A stretch of 64,000 nucleotides of DNA from Desulfofundulus thermosubterraneus DSM 16057 (GCF_900142025.1 NZ_FQZM01000007.1:39594-103593); one strand, 5' to 3'. Counted from the first letter of the stretch, positions 26,128-35,273 are shown. Program-made: numbers and translations. The notes: generated from the sequence alone by a model not told the origin.

Positions 26128-26166
26128 GCAAAGGAGGCGTATGACCTGAACGCCTCTTTTGCTTTT
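26128..26166 (+). terminator. Terminator of the activator gene
   Basis: GAGGCGT (26134-26140) pairs with ACGCCTC (26150-26156), extended by A/T pairs, followed by TTTTGCTTTT. Confidence 0.6.
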
Positions 26167-26209
26167 AGTTTTCGGGATTAGGGAAGACAGATGTGTCGAG
26201 CTGGTAGGC

Positions 26210-26225
26210 TGGCACAGGACTTGCC
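26210..26225 (+). promoter_or_regulatory. Sigma-54 promoter of the dehydratase operon
   Basis: TGGCACAGGACTTGCC matches the -24/-12 consensus TGGCAC-N5-TTGC exactly. It lies 49 bases before the dehydratase start and downstream of a sigma-54 activator gene. Confidence 0.8.
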
Positions 26226-26273
26226 TGAAAAAGAATAACAAGGTCTATCCCGGCAAGAAATAAGGAGGAGATT

Positions 26274-27719
26274 ATGGTCATGAAAACAGGCTCCGAGTAC
26301 ATCGAAAGCTTGCGCAGACTTAAAACAAAGGTATACGCCTTCGGGGAGCGGGTAACGGACCTGGTCGATAACCCGTTATTCCGGCCCCACATCAACGCGG
26401 CAGCAGTAACTTATGACATGGCTCATGATCCAGTAGCCGAAGACCTGGTGACGGCCGTTTCTCACCTTACCGGTAAGCGTATTAACCGCTTCACCCACAT
26501 CCACCAAAGTACGGAAGACCTCGTAAAAAAGGTAAAGATGCTCCGCATGATTGCCCGGCGTACGGGTACCTGTTTCCAGCGTTGTGTGGGGTTCGATGCC
26601 CTCAATGCTTTGTATTCCGTTACCTATGAAATGGATCAGAACCTGGGAACCAACTATCACGAACGTTTCAAAGAGTACCTTTTATACGTTCAGGATACGG
26701 ACATTATGGTTGCCGGTTCCATGACCGATCCCAAGGGGGATCGCAGTCTCCGGCCCTCGCAGCAGGTGGATCCGGATCTCTATGTACACGTGGTGGAGAA
26801 GAACGAAAAAGGCATCGTTATCCGAGGTGCCAAAGCCCACCAGACAGGAATTGTGAACTCCCACGAAATGCTCATCATGCCCACCACAGCCATGACGGCC
26901 GAGGACGCCCAGTATGCCGTAGCCTGTGCTATTCCGGTAGATGCCCCCGGTGTCATTCACATCTTTGGACGGCAGACCAATGACTCCCGTAAGAATGGTC
27001 AGATTGACCAGGGGAATGCCCGTTATGGTATAGTGGGAGGTGAAGCACTGACAGTTCTGGAAAATGTCTTTGTTCCATGGGAGCGTGTGTTTATGTGTGG
27101 CGAGTGGCAGTTTGCCGGTACCCTGGTGGAGCGTTTTGCCTCATACCACCGGCAGAATTACGGGGGCTGTAAAGGTGGCGTAAGTGACGTGATTATTGGG
27201 GCTACAGCACTTATCGCGGACTATAATGGCGTTGCCAAAGCATCCCATGTGCGGGACAAGCTCACGGAGATGATCCATCTAACGGAAACTCTTTATGCCG
27301 GTTCCATTGCCTGTTCCGCCGAAGGCAGGCCCACCCCTTCCGGCGCCTATTTTGTCGATCCATTGCTGGCTAACATCACCAAGCTAAACGTTACGCGGTT
27401 TATCTATGAGATTTGTCGTCTCAGCCACGATATTGCGGGCGGATTCATTGCCACATTGCCCTCGGAGCAGGATCTTCGCTGTCCAGAAGTTGGCCCCTAT
27501 GTAGAGAAATATTTCCGGGGTGTGGCCAGTGTCCCGACGGAGGACCGGATCCGGATTGCCCGGCTGATTGAAAACATGACCGGCGGTACCGCCCTGGCCG
27601 AAAGTATGCACGGAGCCGGTTCTCCCCAGGCACAGCGTGTAATGATCATGCGCCAGGGTAACCTGGAGCAGAAGAAGAAACTGGCCAGCATCCTGGCTGG
27701 TATACCGGAAAGGGACTGA
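26274..27719 (+). CDS. abfD: 4-hydroxybutyryl-CoA dehydratase / vinylacetyl-CoA isomerase
   Basis: FAD and [4Fe-4S] enzyme that dehydrates 4-hydroxybutyryl-CoA to crotonyl-CoA by a ketyl-radical route. The 481-residue protein belongs to the 4-hydroxyphenylacetate hydroxylase/4HB dehydratase superfamily. It keeps all four cluster ligands of the Clostridium aminobutyricum enzyme: Cys100 and Cys104 (TCFQRC), His292 and Cys299 (YHRQNYGGCKGG). Monooxygenase relatives lack these, so a dehydratase is much more likely than an oxygenase. The ATG has aaggaggag 6 bases upstream. It is first in the sigma-54 transcription unit, and beta-oxidation genes downstream can process crotonyl-CoA. A close analogue of 4-hydroxybutyryl-CoA as substrate cannot be excluded. 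Confidence 0.88.
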   Translation: MVMKTGSEYIESLRRLKTKVYAFGERVTDLVDNPLFRPHINAAAVTYDMAHDPVAEDLVTAVSHLTGKRINRFTHIHQSTEDLVKKVKMLRMIARRTGTCFQRCVGFDALNALYSVTYEMDQNLGTNYHERFKEYLLYVQDTDIMVAGSMTDPKGDRSLRPSQQVDPDLYVHVVEKNEKGIVIRGAKAHQTGIVNSHEMLIMPTTAMTAEDAQYAVACAIPVDAPGVIHIFGRQTNDSRKNGQIDQGNARYGIVGGEALTVLENVFVPWERVFMCGEWQFAGTLVERFASYHRQNYGGCKGGVSDVIIGATALIADYNGVAKASHVRDKLTEMIHLTETLYAGSIACSAEGRPTPSGAYFVDPLLANITKLNVTRFIYEICRLSHDIAGGFIATLPSEQDLRCPEVGPYVEKYFRGVASVPTEDRIRIARLIENMTGGTALAESMHGAGSPQAQRVMIMRQGNLEQKKKLASILAGIPERD

Positions 27720-27724
27720 TCCCC

Positions 27725-28060
27725 TTGACAGAAAGGAAGCTGACGGCCGGTGTAAAGTACTGCGGGCACTGCAACCCGCAGGAGGACGGCCCGGCTCTGG
27801 TTCGTAAATTACAGAGCCGGCTTCCGGAACTGAAGGTGGTTCCCTGGAATGACCGGACCTATGACGTCCTGCTGGTGGTAAGTGCCTGCCCGTCCGACTG
27901 TGCCACCCGGCCGGCCTTTAACGGTCCCCGCATAGAAGTGGCCGCCGGCGAAGTGCGTTACTGGCAGGTACCGCCAGGACATCCGGCGGAACATTTGTTG
28001 CAGACCTGTCTGGAGGAGGGCATCAAAGTCTTCCGGTTTCAAGCCGACCGGGCTGAATAA
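27725..28060 (+). CDS. Small cysteine protein downstream of the dehydratase
   Basis: A 111-residue protein with a TTG start 5 bases after the dehydratase stop, so it is translated from the same message. It contains KYCGHCNPQEDGPALVRKL near the N-terminus and a second pair in SACPSDCATRP around residues 54-58. The four cysteines could bind metal or act as a thiol pair. No membrane segment. I do not recognise a named family. Tight coupling to the dehydratase suggests a role in its maturation, in electron supply, or as a regulator. Confidence 0.7.
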   Translation: MTERKLTAGVKYCGHCNPQEDGPALVRKLQSRLPELKVVPWNDRTYDVLLVVSACPSDCATRPAFNGPRIEVAAGEVRYWQVPPGHPAEHLLQTCLEEGIKVFRFQADRAE

Positions 28061-28177
28061 TCCCGGGTGCTAAATGTAAAGCCCAGGGTTAGACCCTGGA
28101 AGTGAAGTTTAGTATTTGCGTTGTCTTTGTGTACCTGACAAATGATAGTTATTTGTAGAGTAAAGGGAGGAAGCATT

Positions 28178-29491
28178 ATGGCAGATTATTATCAAAAAGA
28201 AATAGAAACTATGTCCAGGAAGGAACTGGCAGAGTTGCAGTTTGAGCGTTTGAAGTGGCAGGTCAACCGGTGTTATCAAAATTCCCCTTTTTATCGGGAA
28301 AAGTGGCAGAAAGCGGGATTTGAGCCGAGATATTTAAGAACTCTTGCTGACATCAGAAATATTCCAGTAGTAACCAAGAATGAGCTGCGGGATGAACAGG
28401 CCCAGCATCCCCCCTTCGGCCGGTTCACCATGGCTCCCCAAAACCTTTGGCGGGAATTACACCCATCTTCAGGTACTACTGGTAACCCGGTCAACACTAT
28501 CTGGGCCGAGCAAGATGTAGCCAATATTACCGACGTAACCGCCCGCATGATGTGGGGTTTTGGCGTCAGGCCTGGGGACATCGTTCAAAACGGGTTTAGT
28601 TATGGTTTGTGGGTGGCGGGTATGTCAAGCCACTATGCGGCAAAGAAGTTGGGCTGCTTTGTCATACCCATCGGTGCCCAGATGACTAATAAGCAAATAC
28701 AGTACTTTAAAAATCCCGGATCCCATGTACTTTTGTGTACTCCGTCTTTTGCCCTACATATTGCCGAAAAGATGGCTGAAGAGGGATTATCTCCGGATCA
28801 AATTCCCTTGCGGATAGGAGCTTTTGGCGGAGAAGGCGGTACTCAAAATGCTTCTACGCGTTCCCGGCTTGAATCCGGCCTGGGCATTGATGCCTACGAT
28901 TTTTATGGACTAGCGGAAATTGGCCCCACCTTTGCCGCAGAATGCACCGCAAAAGCTGGCCTGCACTGGGCGGAAGACCATTATCTCATTGAAATTATTA
29001 ATCCCGAAACCATGGAGCCCTGTGCCGAAGGGGAAATTGGTGTGCTGGTGATTACCCACCTGACCCGGGAGGCCACGCCAATGGTGCGCTATTGGACCAA
29101 CGACTTGGCCAAATTGATCACTGAACCTTGTGCCTGTGGGAGGACCCATGCTCGGTCACCGGGAGGTATTTTAGGACGGGCTGACGACCTTGTGGTATAT
29201 AAGGGAGCCAAGTTCTACCCATCGCAGGTGGAAAAGGTAATTCGCAGCTTTGATTGCCTTAGTGATCAATACCGTATTGAGTTGACCCATGATGAGGAAA
29301 GGGGAGTTGACATCTGTACTGTGGTGGTCGAAAGAACCAAGGAAATTCTTGAGGAAGATTTTGTTCCTAAACTAAAAAAGGCACTAAAGGAAGAACTTAT
29401 GGTTACTCCTGAGGTTTCCATACAACCTTATGGGTACATTGAGCGTACCGCTTTTAAAGCAAAAAGGTTATATGATTTGAGAAAGAAGTAG
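28178..29491 (+). CDS. AMP-forming acyl-CoA ligase, PaaK (phenylacetate-CoA ligase) family
   Basis: Activates a carboxylic acid to its CoA thioester with ATP. The 437-residue protein has the P-loop-like SSGTTGNPVNTIW, the acyl-adenylate motif DFYGLAEIGPTFAAEC, YWTNDLAKL and the C-terminal GRADDLVVYKGAKFYPSQVE, all typical of the PaaK branch. The ATG at 28178 has gggaggaagc 4 bases upstream; an upstream in-frame ATG at 28142 is spurious. In this operon the likely substrate is 4-hydroxybutyrate or the analogue handled by the dehydratase; an aromatic acid is the alternative because characterised PaaK enzymes act on phenylacetate. Confidence 0.85.
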   Translation: MADYYQKEIETMSRKELAELQFERLKWQVNRCYQNSPFYREKWQKAGFEPRYLRTLADIRNIPVVTKNELRDEQAQHPPFGRFTMAPQNLWRELHPSSGTTGNPVNTIWAEQDVANITDVTARMMWGFGVRPGDIVQNGFSYGLWVAGMSSHYAAKKLGCFVIPIGAQMTNKQIQYFKNPGSHVLLCTPSFALHIAEKMAEEGLSPDQIPLRIGAFGGEGGTQNASTRSRLESGLGIDAYDFYGLAEIGPTFAAECTAKAGLHWAEDHYLIEIINPETMEPCAEGEIGVLVITHLTREATPMVRYWTNDLAKLITEPCACGRTHARSPGGILGRADDLVVYKGAKFYPSQVEKVIRSFDCLSDQYRIELTHDEERGVDICTVVVERTKEILEEDFVPKLKKALKEELMVTPEVSIQPYGYIERTAFKAKRLYDLRKK

Positions 29492-29608
29492 ATCCAATTA
29501 AACTCATTATATCCAAAGAATTTCAAATATTAACAAATTACTTCATTAGCGAAACTGCTGCATTTCTATGAACATTGTCTAAACATTTTCGGAGAAGGGG
29601 AAATTGGC

Positions 29609-30373
29609 ATGAACTTACCCACCTTCAGTTTAAACGGTAAGGTGGCTCTGGTGACAGGATCCACTAAGGGAATTGGCTACGGCATTGCTTTGGCCTTGGC
29701 CCAGTCAGGAGCAGATCTCGTTATAGTCAGTCGCAATCAGGCCGATTGCGACCGTGTGGCCGATGAAATTCGTGGCATGGGCCGCCGGGCTATAGGTGTC
29801 GCCACCGATGTAACCCAAAATGATCAGGTGCAGAAACTGGTGGAAAGGACCGTGGCGGAATATGGTAGGATTGATATTCTGGTGAACAACGCCGGTACTG
29901 CCATTACGAAGAGGGCAGAAGACCTGATGGAAGCGGATTTTGATCGGGTGGTGGCCCTTGACCAGCGGGCGGTCTTTTTTGTGGCCCAGGCCGTGGGCCG
30001 GCAGATGATCAAGCAGGGCGGCGGTCGAATCATCAACGTGGCCTCCATCCTCGGACTGGTGGGTGAACGCCAGGTGTTGCCCTATTGCGTGGCCAAGGGT
30101 GGTGTCATCCAGATGACCAGGGCACTGGCACTGGAATGGGCCAAATACAACATCAACGTCAATGCTCTCTGTCCGGGTTATGTTATTACCCCGATGAATG
30201 AAGCTGACCTCAAGAATGAAAAAATTTATAACCATCTTATCAAAAACATTCCGATGCGCCGCCTGGGACAGGTTGAAGACATGGTAGGAGCTGTAGTCTT
30301 CCTGGCCTCGGATGCCGCCAGTTATATGACTGGCCAGTGCCTGGTCATTGATGGGGGGTGGACGGCCCAGTAA
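29609..30373 (+). CDS. Short-chain dehydrogenase/reductase
   Basis: NAD(P)-dependent oxidoreductase of 254 residues. Cofactor motif VTGSTKGIGYGIA, structural NNAG (ILVNNAGTAI), catalytic Ser in INVASILG and YCVAKGG (Tyr-xxx-Lys), and the C-terminal FLASDAASYMTGQCLVIDGGW. The fold is that of FabG/gluconate 5-dehydrogenase-like enzymes. In this island it may oxidise a hydroxy or aldehyde precursor of the CoA-ligase substrate, but its substrate cannot be read from sequence. Start ATG after ggagaagggg. The preceding 117 bp contain no obvious signal. Confidence 0.88.
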   Translation: MNLPTFSLNGKVALVTGSTKGIGYGIALALAQSGADLVIVSRNQADCDRVADEIRGMGRRAIGVATDVTQNDQVQKLVERTVAEYGRIDILVNNAGTAITKRAEDLMEADFDRVVALDQRAVFFVAQAVGRQMIKQGGGRIINVASILGLVGERQVLPYCVAKGGVIQMTRALALEWAKYNINVNALCPGYVITPMNEADLKNEKIYNHLIKNIPMRRLGQVEDMVGAVVFLASDAASYMTGQCLVIDGGWTAQ

Positions 30374-30426
30374 CAAAATCAGAGTATTACCATAAATTTA
30401 TATGCCTACAGGGGGGGGTGGATGTT

Positions 30427-30772
30427 ATGAAAGCAGCACGTTTTTATATGCCACATGAGCCATTACGATTGGAACAAATCCCTGTACCACAAATAGGTCC
30501 CGATGATGTACTAACTATTGGATGTCAAAGCTACTGGAATCTGCGGTTCTGATATACACATTCTGGAAGGGGTAACCCCTCTAGTTAAGCAAGTCATGGA
30601 GAACAGGGAATGGTACGAAAAAGTAAGGCAACAGAATCCGCTCAAAAGGTTTGGAAAACCAGAGGAAGTCGTGGGTCCTGCAGTCTTTCTTGCCTCAGAT
30701 GCCAGCAGTCTTATAACCGGCAGTCTCATCTTGCCAGATGGCGGTTGGCATTGGTTTGGAGGTTCCGTCTAA
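30427..30772 (+). pseudogene. Chimeric remnant: zinc alcohol dehydrogenase N-terminus joined to an SDR C-terminus
   Basis: From the ATG at 30427 one frame reads as the start of a zinc-type alcohol dehydrogenase (MKAARFYMPHEPLRLEQIPV). A frameshift near 30510 continues it in another frame with the family motif VKATGICGSDIHILEG. Directly after, at about 30580, homology switches to the C-terminal end of an SDR (NPLKRFGKPEEVVGPAVF ... SLILPDGGW). So an ADH-SDR gene pair has lost its middle by deletion and acquired a frameshift. Not expected to be functional. The SDR part resembles, but is not identical to, the intact SDR upstream. Confidence 0.8.
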
Positions 30773-30851
30773 ATGTGTAGTTATGGGGCTATCTGAAACA
30801 AAAAGTGGTGTCGGGCCAAACGTGCAACAATGGTTGCAAGGAGGTTAAACG

Positions 30852-32177
30852 ATGGAAACTGCACGAGACAAATTAGGTAAGGTATCCCGCTATCGTTGGG
30901 TAGTACTTATTGTAATCTGGTTAGTTTACATTATTAACTATTTCGACCGTACTTCGGTACTTACTTTTCTGCCGCTGATTAGAAAGGATCTGGGTCTCAC
31001 GGCGGCACAGGCTGGTCTTGGGGCATCCTTATTTTTCTTCGCATATGCTATTGCTCAGTTTACCGGCGGGTGGCTTGCTGACCGCATTGGTCCGAAGAAG
31101 GTGATGTATATTGCCATCACCACCTTTACGGGCGTTACCTTTGTAACAGGGTTTATCCGCAATTTCACGCATTTTATCCTTGTTCGTCTTGGTCTTGGTT
31201 TTTTCGAGGGTCATCATTTCTCTCCTTCTCATAAGGTCATTGCTAACTGGTTTCCCAAGGAGGAAAAGGGTCGAGCTGCCGGTTTCTTCTCAACTTCCTG
31301 GGCTGTAGGACCCGCTGTTATACCGATTATCATTACATGGTTAGCGGCGTATTATGGAAGCTGGCGACCGGTATTCTTCTGGCTGGCCGTTCCGGGGATT
31401 ATCGGTATCCTGTTGCTCTGGTACTTTGTGGCTGACAGGCCGGAAGAAGTGGTCAGGCGGGGCCGGATGACCCAGGCGGAGGCTGACTATATTGAAGCTG
31501 GTGTGGTGTCGGAGTCAGCAAAGGGAAGTTCCAAAGGTGGGCTGGCTGTCGTAGCCAGGGATGTGTACTTCTGGATGTACTGCATCGTTTTGTTCATGAA
31601 CCTGGCAATCTACTGGGGCAGCACCACGTGGATTTCCTCCTTCCTTTATGAACAGCACGGTTTTAGCCTGAAAACTATGGGTGCCCTGGTTTCCCTGCCC
31701 TATGCTGTAGCCTTTGTGGCTATGATTGTGGGCGGCTGGCTTACAGACAACGTGTTTAATAACAAAACGCGTCCTGTATTGCTAATGTCTTATATCGTAA
31801 GCATACCGGTTTTGCTCTATATGGGAATGATTCCCAAAGGCCATGTATCCACAATTATAGCTATGTTGGTCTTAATGGGTTTCTTTGTAAACTTAAGCTT
31901 CGGGGCGGTTTACGCCTATCCGCAGATCCGTTATCCGCGAGAGGTTGTGGGCAGTGCGGTAGGAATTTCTAACGGGTTTGGCCAGTTCGGTTCCTTTGTG
32001 GCTCCGCTCATTGCCGGTTATCTGGTGGTGGAGAAGGCTGGCGGAGGGGCTTCTTACACTAACGTGTTTATCTTCTTTTCGGCGATGGCCGTGATTGCTG
32101 CCGTGCTTACCCTTTTCCTGAGTGAGAAACCGCTGACCGCTACCCTGCCGAAATCCGAATCCACAGTAAAAGCATAA
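30852..32177 (+). CDS. MFS transporter, anion:cation symporter type
   Basis: Twelve-helix major facilitator, 441 residues. Signature features are YIINYFDRTSVLTFLPLI in helix 1, the loop 2-3 motif GWLADRIGPKKVM, and FEGHHFSPSHKVIANWFPKEEKGRAAG after helix 4, typical of the ACS group that imports organic anions with protons. In this island it most likely imports the hydroxy acid or an aromatic/organic acid that feeds the CoA ligase. The gene starts 80 bp after the pseudogene with an aaggaggttaa ribosome site and ends at a strong hairpin. Confidence 0.88.
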   Translation: METARDKLGKVSRYRWVVLIVIWLVYIINYFDRTSVLTFLPLIRKDLGLTAAQAGLGASLFFFAYAIAQFTGGWLADRIGPKKVMYIAITTFTGVTFVTGFIRNFTHFILVRLGLGFFEGHHFSPSHKVIANWFPKEEKGRAAGFFSTSWAVGPAVIPIIITWLAAYYGSWRPVFFWLAVPGIIGILLLWYFVADRPEEVVRRGRMTQAEADYIEAGVVSESAKGSSKGGLAVVARDVYFWMYCIVLFMNLAIYWGSTTWISSFLYEQHGFSLKTMGALVSLPYAVAFVAMIVGGWLTDNVFNNKTRPVLLMSYIVSIPVLLYMGMIPKGHVSTIIAMLVLMGFFVNLSFGAVYAYPQIRYPREVVGSAVGISNGFGQFGSFVAPLIAGYLVVEKAGGGASYTNVFIFFSAMAVIAAVLTLFLSEKPLTATLPKSESTVKA

Positions 32178-32193
32178 GTAATATACGACGCAT

Positions 32194-32227
32194 GGCGGGT
32201 GATGACGCTAAAAGTCATCACCCCGCC
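32194..32227 (+). terminator. Hairpin after the MFS gene
   Basis: GGCGGGTGATGAC (32194-32206) pairs with GTCATCACCCCGCC (32214-32227) with one bulged C and a short loop. The T tract is absent. Confidence 0.55.
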
Positions 32228-32310
32228 GTCATTTACCCGTTCCAGGTGTGAAGCCAGCAGGACAAGATTGCCTTAAAAGAAATTCTGTCAGTATACAAGG
32301 AGGATAAGCA

Positions 32311-33492
32311 GTGGAAAGTGTCGTCATTACAGGTGCGGCCCGTACTCCCATTGGTGATTTTCTCGGCAGCTTGAAAGATGTCTCAGCGGTAGATCTGGGA
32401 GTAATCGCAGCCCGAGCGGCCATGGAGCGTGCCGGGGTTAGCCCCGAACAGGTTGAAGATGTAGTGGCTGGGATGGTATATAAGGAAGGCGTGAAAGGTA
32501 ACCCGGCCCGGCAGGTGCAGTTAAAGTGCGGAATCCCGGTGGAGGCCGCTGCGGTTACCGTGGAACAGCAGTGTGCCTCCGGTATGCGTGCGGTGGAGGT
32601 TGCAGCCCAGCAGATTATGCTCGGGAAATCCAGTATTAGCCTGGCAGTGGGTATGGAAAGCATGTCCCAGGTGCCTTACCTGCTGATGGGGGCGCGTACG
32701 GGATACCGGATGGGACCCGGGCGAGTAGAGGATGCCCTGCTATACGATGCGCTGCATGATGCGTTCCACGGTTACCATATGGGGGTGACCGCGGAGAATC
32801 TGGCGGAAAGATACGGTATCACCCGCCAGGAACAGGACGAACTGGCCCTGTTAAGCCACCAGCGCGCCGTAGCCGCCATCCGGGAAGGAAAATTTAAAGA
32901 GGAAATCGTCCCCGTAGAGGTCAAGACCAGGAAGGGAACTGTGGTGATAGACACCGACGAACATCCCCGGCCAGACACTTCCCTGGATGCTCTTTCAAAA
33001 CTCCGACCTGTATTCAAAGAGGGGGGAACCGTAACGGCCGGTAATGCCAGCGGGATCAATGACGCTGCGGCAGCACTTATCTTGATGGCTGAATCAAAAG
33101 CCCGGGAGCTGGGCGTAAAGCCCCTGGCAAAAATTATTGCTACCGCTTCTTTTGGTGTAGCTCCCGAGATTATGGGCATTGGGCCGGCCTATGCCATTCC
33201 CAGGGCATTGAAGTATGCGGGACTACAACTGGAAGACATCGACTACTTTGAGATCAACGAGGCCTTTGCTGCTCAATTCCTGGCCGTAAATCGGGAATTG
33301 AAGCTGGATATGGAGCGCGTAAATGCTAACGGTTCCGGTATTGCTTTGGGTCATCCGGTGGGGTGCACTGGGGTCCGAATTATCGTCACTCTTCTGTCCG
33401 AACTGCGCCGTCGTGGCACACGCTACGGGGTGGCCTCCCTGTGCGTGGGTGGCGGCCCGGCCATGGCTACGGTCATCGAAATGCTTGCCTAA
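32311..33492 (+). CDS. Acetyl-CoA C-acetyltransferase (thiolase)
   Basis: Cleaves acetoacetyl-CoA with CoA to two acetyl-CoA. The 393-residue protein has the acyl-accepting Cys88 (VEQQCASGMRAVEVA), EINEAFAAQFLA, GSGIALGHPVGCTGVRI (active-site His) and CVGGGPAMA (second Cys). GTG start with an aaggaggataag site. It forms with the next two genes a compact beta-oxidation set (thiolase, 3-hydroxyacyl-CoA dehydrogenase, enoyl-CoA hydratase) that would finish the conversion of crotonyl-CoA from the dehydratase. Slight preference for longer acyl chains cannot be excluded. Confidence 0.93.
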   Translation: MESVVITGAARTPIGDFLGSLKDVSAVDLGVIAARAAMERAGVSPEQVEDVVAGMVYKEGVKGNPARQVQLKCGIPVEAAAVTVEQQCASGMRAVEVAAQQIMLGKSSISLAVGMESMSQVPYLLMGARTGYRMGPGRVEDALLYDALHDAFHGYHMGVTAENLAERYGITRQEQDELALLSHQRAVAAIREGKFKEEIVPVEVKTRKGTVVIDTDEHPRPDTSLDALSKLRPVFKEGGTVTAGNASGINDAAAALILMAESKARELGVKPLAKIIATASFGVAPEIMGIGPAYAIPRALKYAGLQLEDIDYFEINEAFAAQFLAVNRELKLDMERVNANGSGIALGHPVGCTGVRIIVTLLSELRRRGTRYGVASLCVGGGPAMATVIEMLA

Positions 33493-33525
33493 AGGCAGAA
33501 ACAAAAAGAGGGAGGAAAAACTACC

Positions 33526-34368
33526 ATGAAGAAGGTATTGGTTTTGGGAGCAGGCACCATGGGGTCGGGTATAGCCCAGGTGGTTGCCCAGGCCGGGTTT
33601 TCTGTTGTCTTATGCGATGTGGAAGATCGTTTTGTACAAAGGGGTGTGTTTCTAATTGAGAAAAACCTGGCCCGTCAGGTGGAAAAGGGGAAGATAACGG
33701 CTGCGGATAAAGAAGCTATTCTGGGGCGAATAAAAACTACCACCAATATGGCTGACGGGGCTGATGTTGATCTGGTTATAGAAGCGGTTATTGAAAACCT
33801 GGAACTAAAGACAAACGTGTTCCGGGAACTAGACCGTACCATACGGAAAGAGGCCATTCTGGCCAGCAACACCTCGGCTTTAAGTATTAGTGCACTGGCC
33901 GCTGCTACTTCCCGGCCAGAAAAGGTCATCGGTATGCACTTCTTTAACCCGGCACCGGTCATGCAACTGGTTGAGGTTGTCAAGGGGTCCGCTACCAGCG
34001 AGGAAACCTTTGCCACCATCAAGGCTATGGTGGAAAAACTGGGCAAAACCGCCGTGGCCGTTAATGAGGCACCCGGGTTCATTGTGAACCGCATGCTGGT
34101 ACCCATGATCAATGAAGCCGCGTACATCCTTATGGAAGGTGTGGCCAGTGCCGAAGATATAGACACGGCCATGAAGTTGGGTGCCAATCACCCCATAGGT
34201 CCCCTGGCCCTGGCGGACATGATCGGCATCGATGTATGCCTGGCAGTGATGGAAACTCTGTACGCCGAATTCAGCGATGCCAAGTACCGTCCCTGTCCTC
34301 TACTGAGAAAGCTCGTCCGCGCCGGGTACTTGGGACGGAAGACCGGTAAGGGCTTTTATACCTATTAA
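33526..34368 (+). CDS. hbd: 3-hydroxybutyryl-CoA dehydrogenase
   Basis: NAD-dependent oxidation of 3-hydroxybutyryl-CoA to acetoacetyl-CoA. The 280-residue protein opens with the Rossmann motif [20 protein letters not shown] and has [14 protein letters not shown], the catalytic His in [33 protein letters not shown] and ends [14 protein letters not shown]. Ribosome site agggaggaaaa. It lies between thiolase and enoyl-CoA hydratase in one direction with gaps of 33 and 63 bp, an operon for short-chain acyl-CoA metabolism. Length equals the clostridial Hbd. Confidence 0.95.
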   Translation: MKKVLVLGAGTMGSGIAQVVAQAGFSVVLCDVEDRFVQRGVFLIEKNLARQVEKGKITAADKEAILGRIKTTTNMADGADVDLVIEAVIENLELKTNVFRELDRTIRKEAILASNTSALSISALAAATSRPEKVIGMHFFNPAPVMQLVEVVKGSATSEETFATIKAMVEKLGKTAVAVNEAPGFIVNRMLVPMINEAAYILMEGVASAEDIDTAMKLGANHPIGPLALADMIGIDVCLAVMETLYAEFSDAKYRPCPLLRKLVRAGYLGRKTGKGFYTY

Positions 34369-34431
34369 ACTCCCGGGGCGGTTTATGGGAAAGGTTACCC
34401 CTTGCACTGAAGAGTTGTGAGGTGATAAATC

Positions 34432-35211
34432 GTGCCTGTCCACCTTGAATATGCAGGACGAACGGCAATTATCCGGTTAGATAACCCGCCAGTGAATGCC
34501 CTGAGCGCAGCGTTATTAAAAGAACTTAGGGAAGCAATTCAAAAGCTGCGGCAGCAAATAGAAGCAGGTGACGTCCGGGCGGTGGTCGTTACCGGTAATG
34601 GGCCGAAATCTTTCGTGGCCGGAGCGGACATCACCCGTTTTCTAGAACTTGATCCCGTCAGTGGTCGGGAGCTGGCCAGGGAAGGGCAGGTTATTTTCGA
34701 GGAACTGGCTTTCCTCCCCTGTCCGGTAATTGCGGCCGTTAACGGCTATGCCCTGGGCGGCGGGCTGGAGCTGGCTATGGCTTGTGATATCCGGATAGCG
34801 GCAGCCAATGCCCGTCTGGGACAGCCCGAAGTGAATTTGGGACTGATCCCCGGCTATGGTGGTACCCAGCGCCTGGCGCGCCTGGTAGGCCCGGGTAAAG
34901 CCAAGGAACTGATCTTTACCGGTGAAACGCTCTTAGCGGAAGAGGCGCTGCGTATAGGGCTGGTGGATCGGGTGGTGCCTGAGGGAAAGGCCCTGGAAGA
35001 GGCTTTAAGGGTGGCGGCCGTCATTGACGGTAAAGCCCCGCTGGCTGTACGGGCGGCCAAGGAGGCCATCAACCGTGGTTTGGATTTGCCGCTGGACAAA
35101 GGGCTGGAAGCAGAGGCAGATCTCTTTGGCAGCCTTTGTGCAACGGAAGACCAGAAAGAAGGAGCCAGAGCTTTCCTGGAAAAGCGGTCACCTCAATTTA
35201 GGGGTGCTTGA
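34432..35211 (+). CDS. Enoyl-CoA hydratase/isomerase (crotonase type)
   Basis: Hydrates crotonyl-CoA to 3-hydroxybutyryl-CoA. The 259-residue crotonase-fold protein has the oxyanion-hole segments KSFVAGADITRFLEL and ALGGGLELAMACDIRIAA, then QPEVNLGLIPGYGGTQRLARLVG with a Glu at one catalytic position. GTG start after gaggtgataa. It ends before a strong terminator at 35233-35273, closing the beta-oxidation unit. The hydratase role is inferred from the neighbours; isomerase activity is possible in this fold. Confidence 0.93.
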   Translation: MPVHLEYAGRTAIIRLDNPPVNALSAALLKELREAIQKLRQQIEAGDVRAVVVTGNGPKSFVAGADITRFLELDPVSGRELAREGQVIFEELAFLPCPVIAAVNGYALGGGLELAMACDIRIAAANARLGQPEVNLGLIPGYGGTQRLARLVGPGKAKELIFTGETLLAEEALRIGLVDRVVPEGKALEEALRVAAVIDGKAPLAVRAAKEAINRGLDLPLDKGLEAEADLFGSLCATEDQKEGARAFLEKRSPQFRGA

Positions 35212-35232
35212 GGGTTAACTGCTTTAGAAGTA

Positions 35233-35273
35233 AAAAGGGATCCGCTCTCCAAATAGGGAGCGGATCCCTTTTA
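35233..35273 (+). terminator. Terminator of the beta-oxidation operon
   Basis: AAAAGGGATCCGCTC (35233-35247) pairs perfectly with GAGCGGATCCCTTTT (35258-35272), a 15-bp stem with 5' A and 3' T tracts. Confidence 0.85.

Noticed and set aside
26274..27719. 4-hydroxyphenylacetate 3-monooxygenase
   Set aside because: Superfamily match only; all four Fe-S ligands of the dehydratase are present and the organism appears anaerobic.
28083..28099. CCAGGGT/ACCCTGG hairpin before the CoA ligase gene
   Set aside because: Seven base pairs with a 3-nt loop and no T tract; could be chance.
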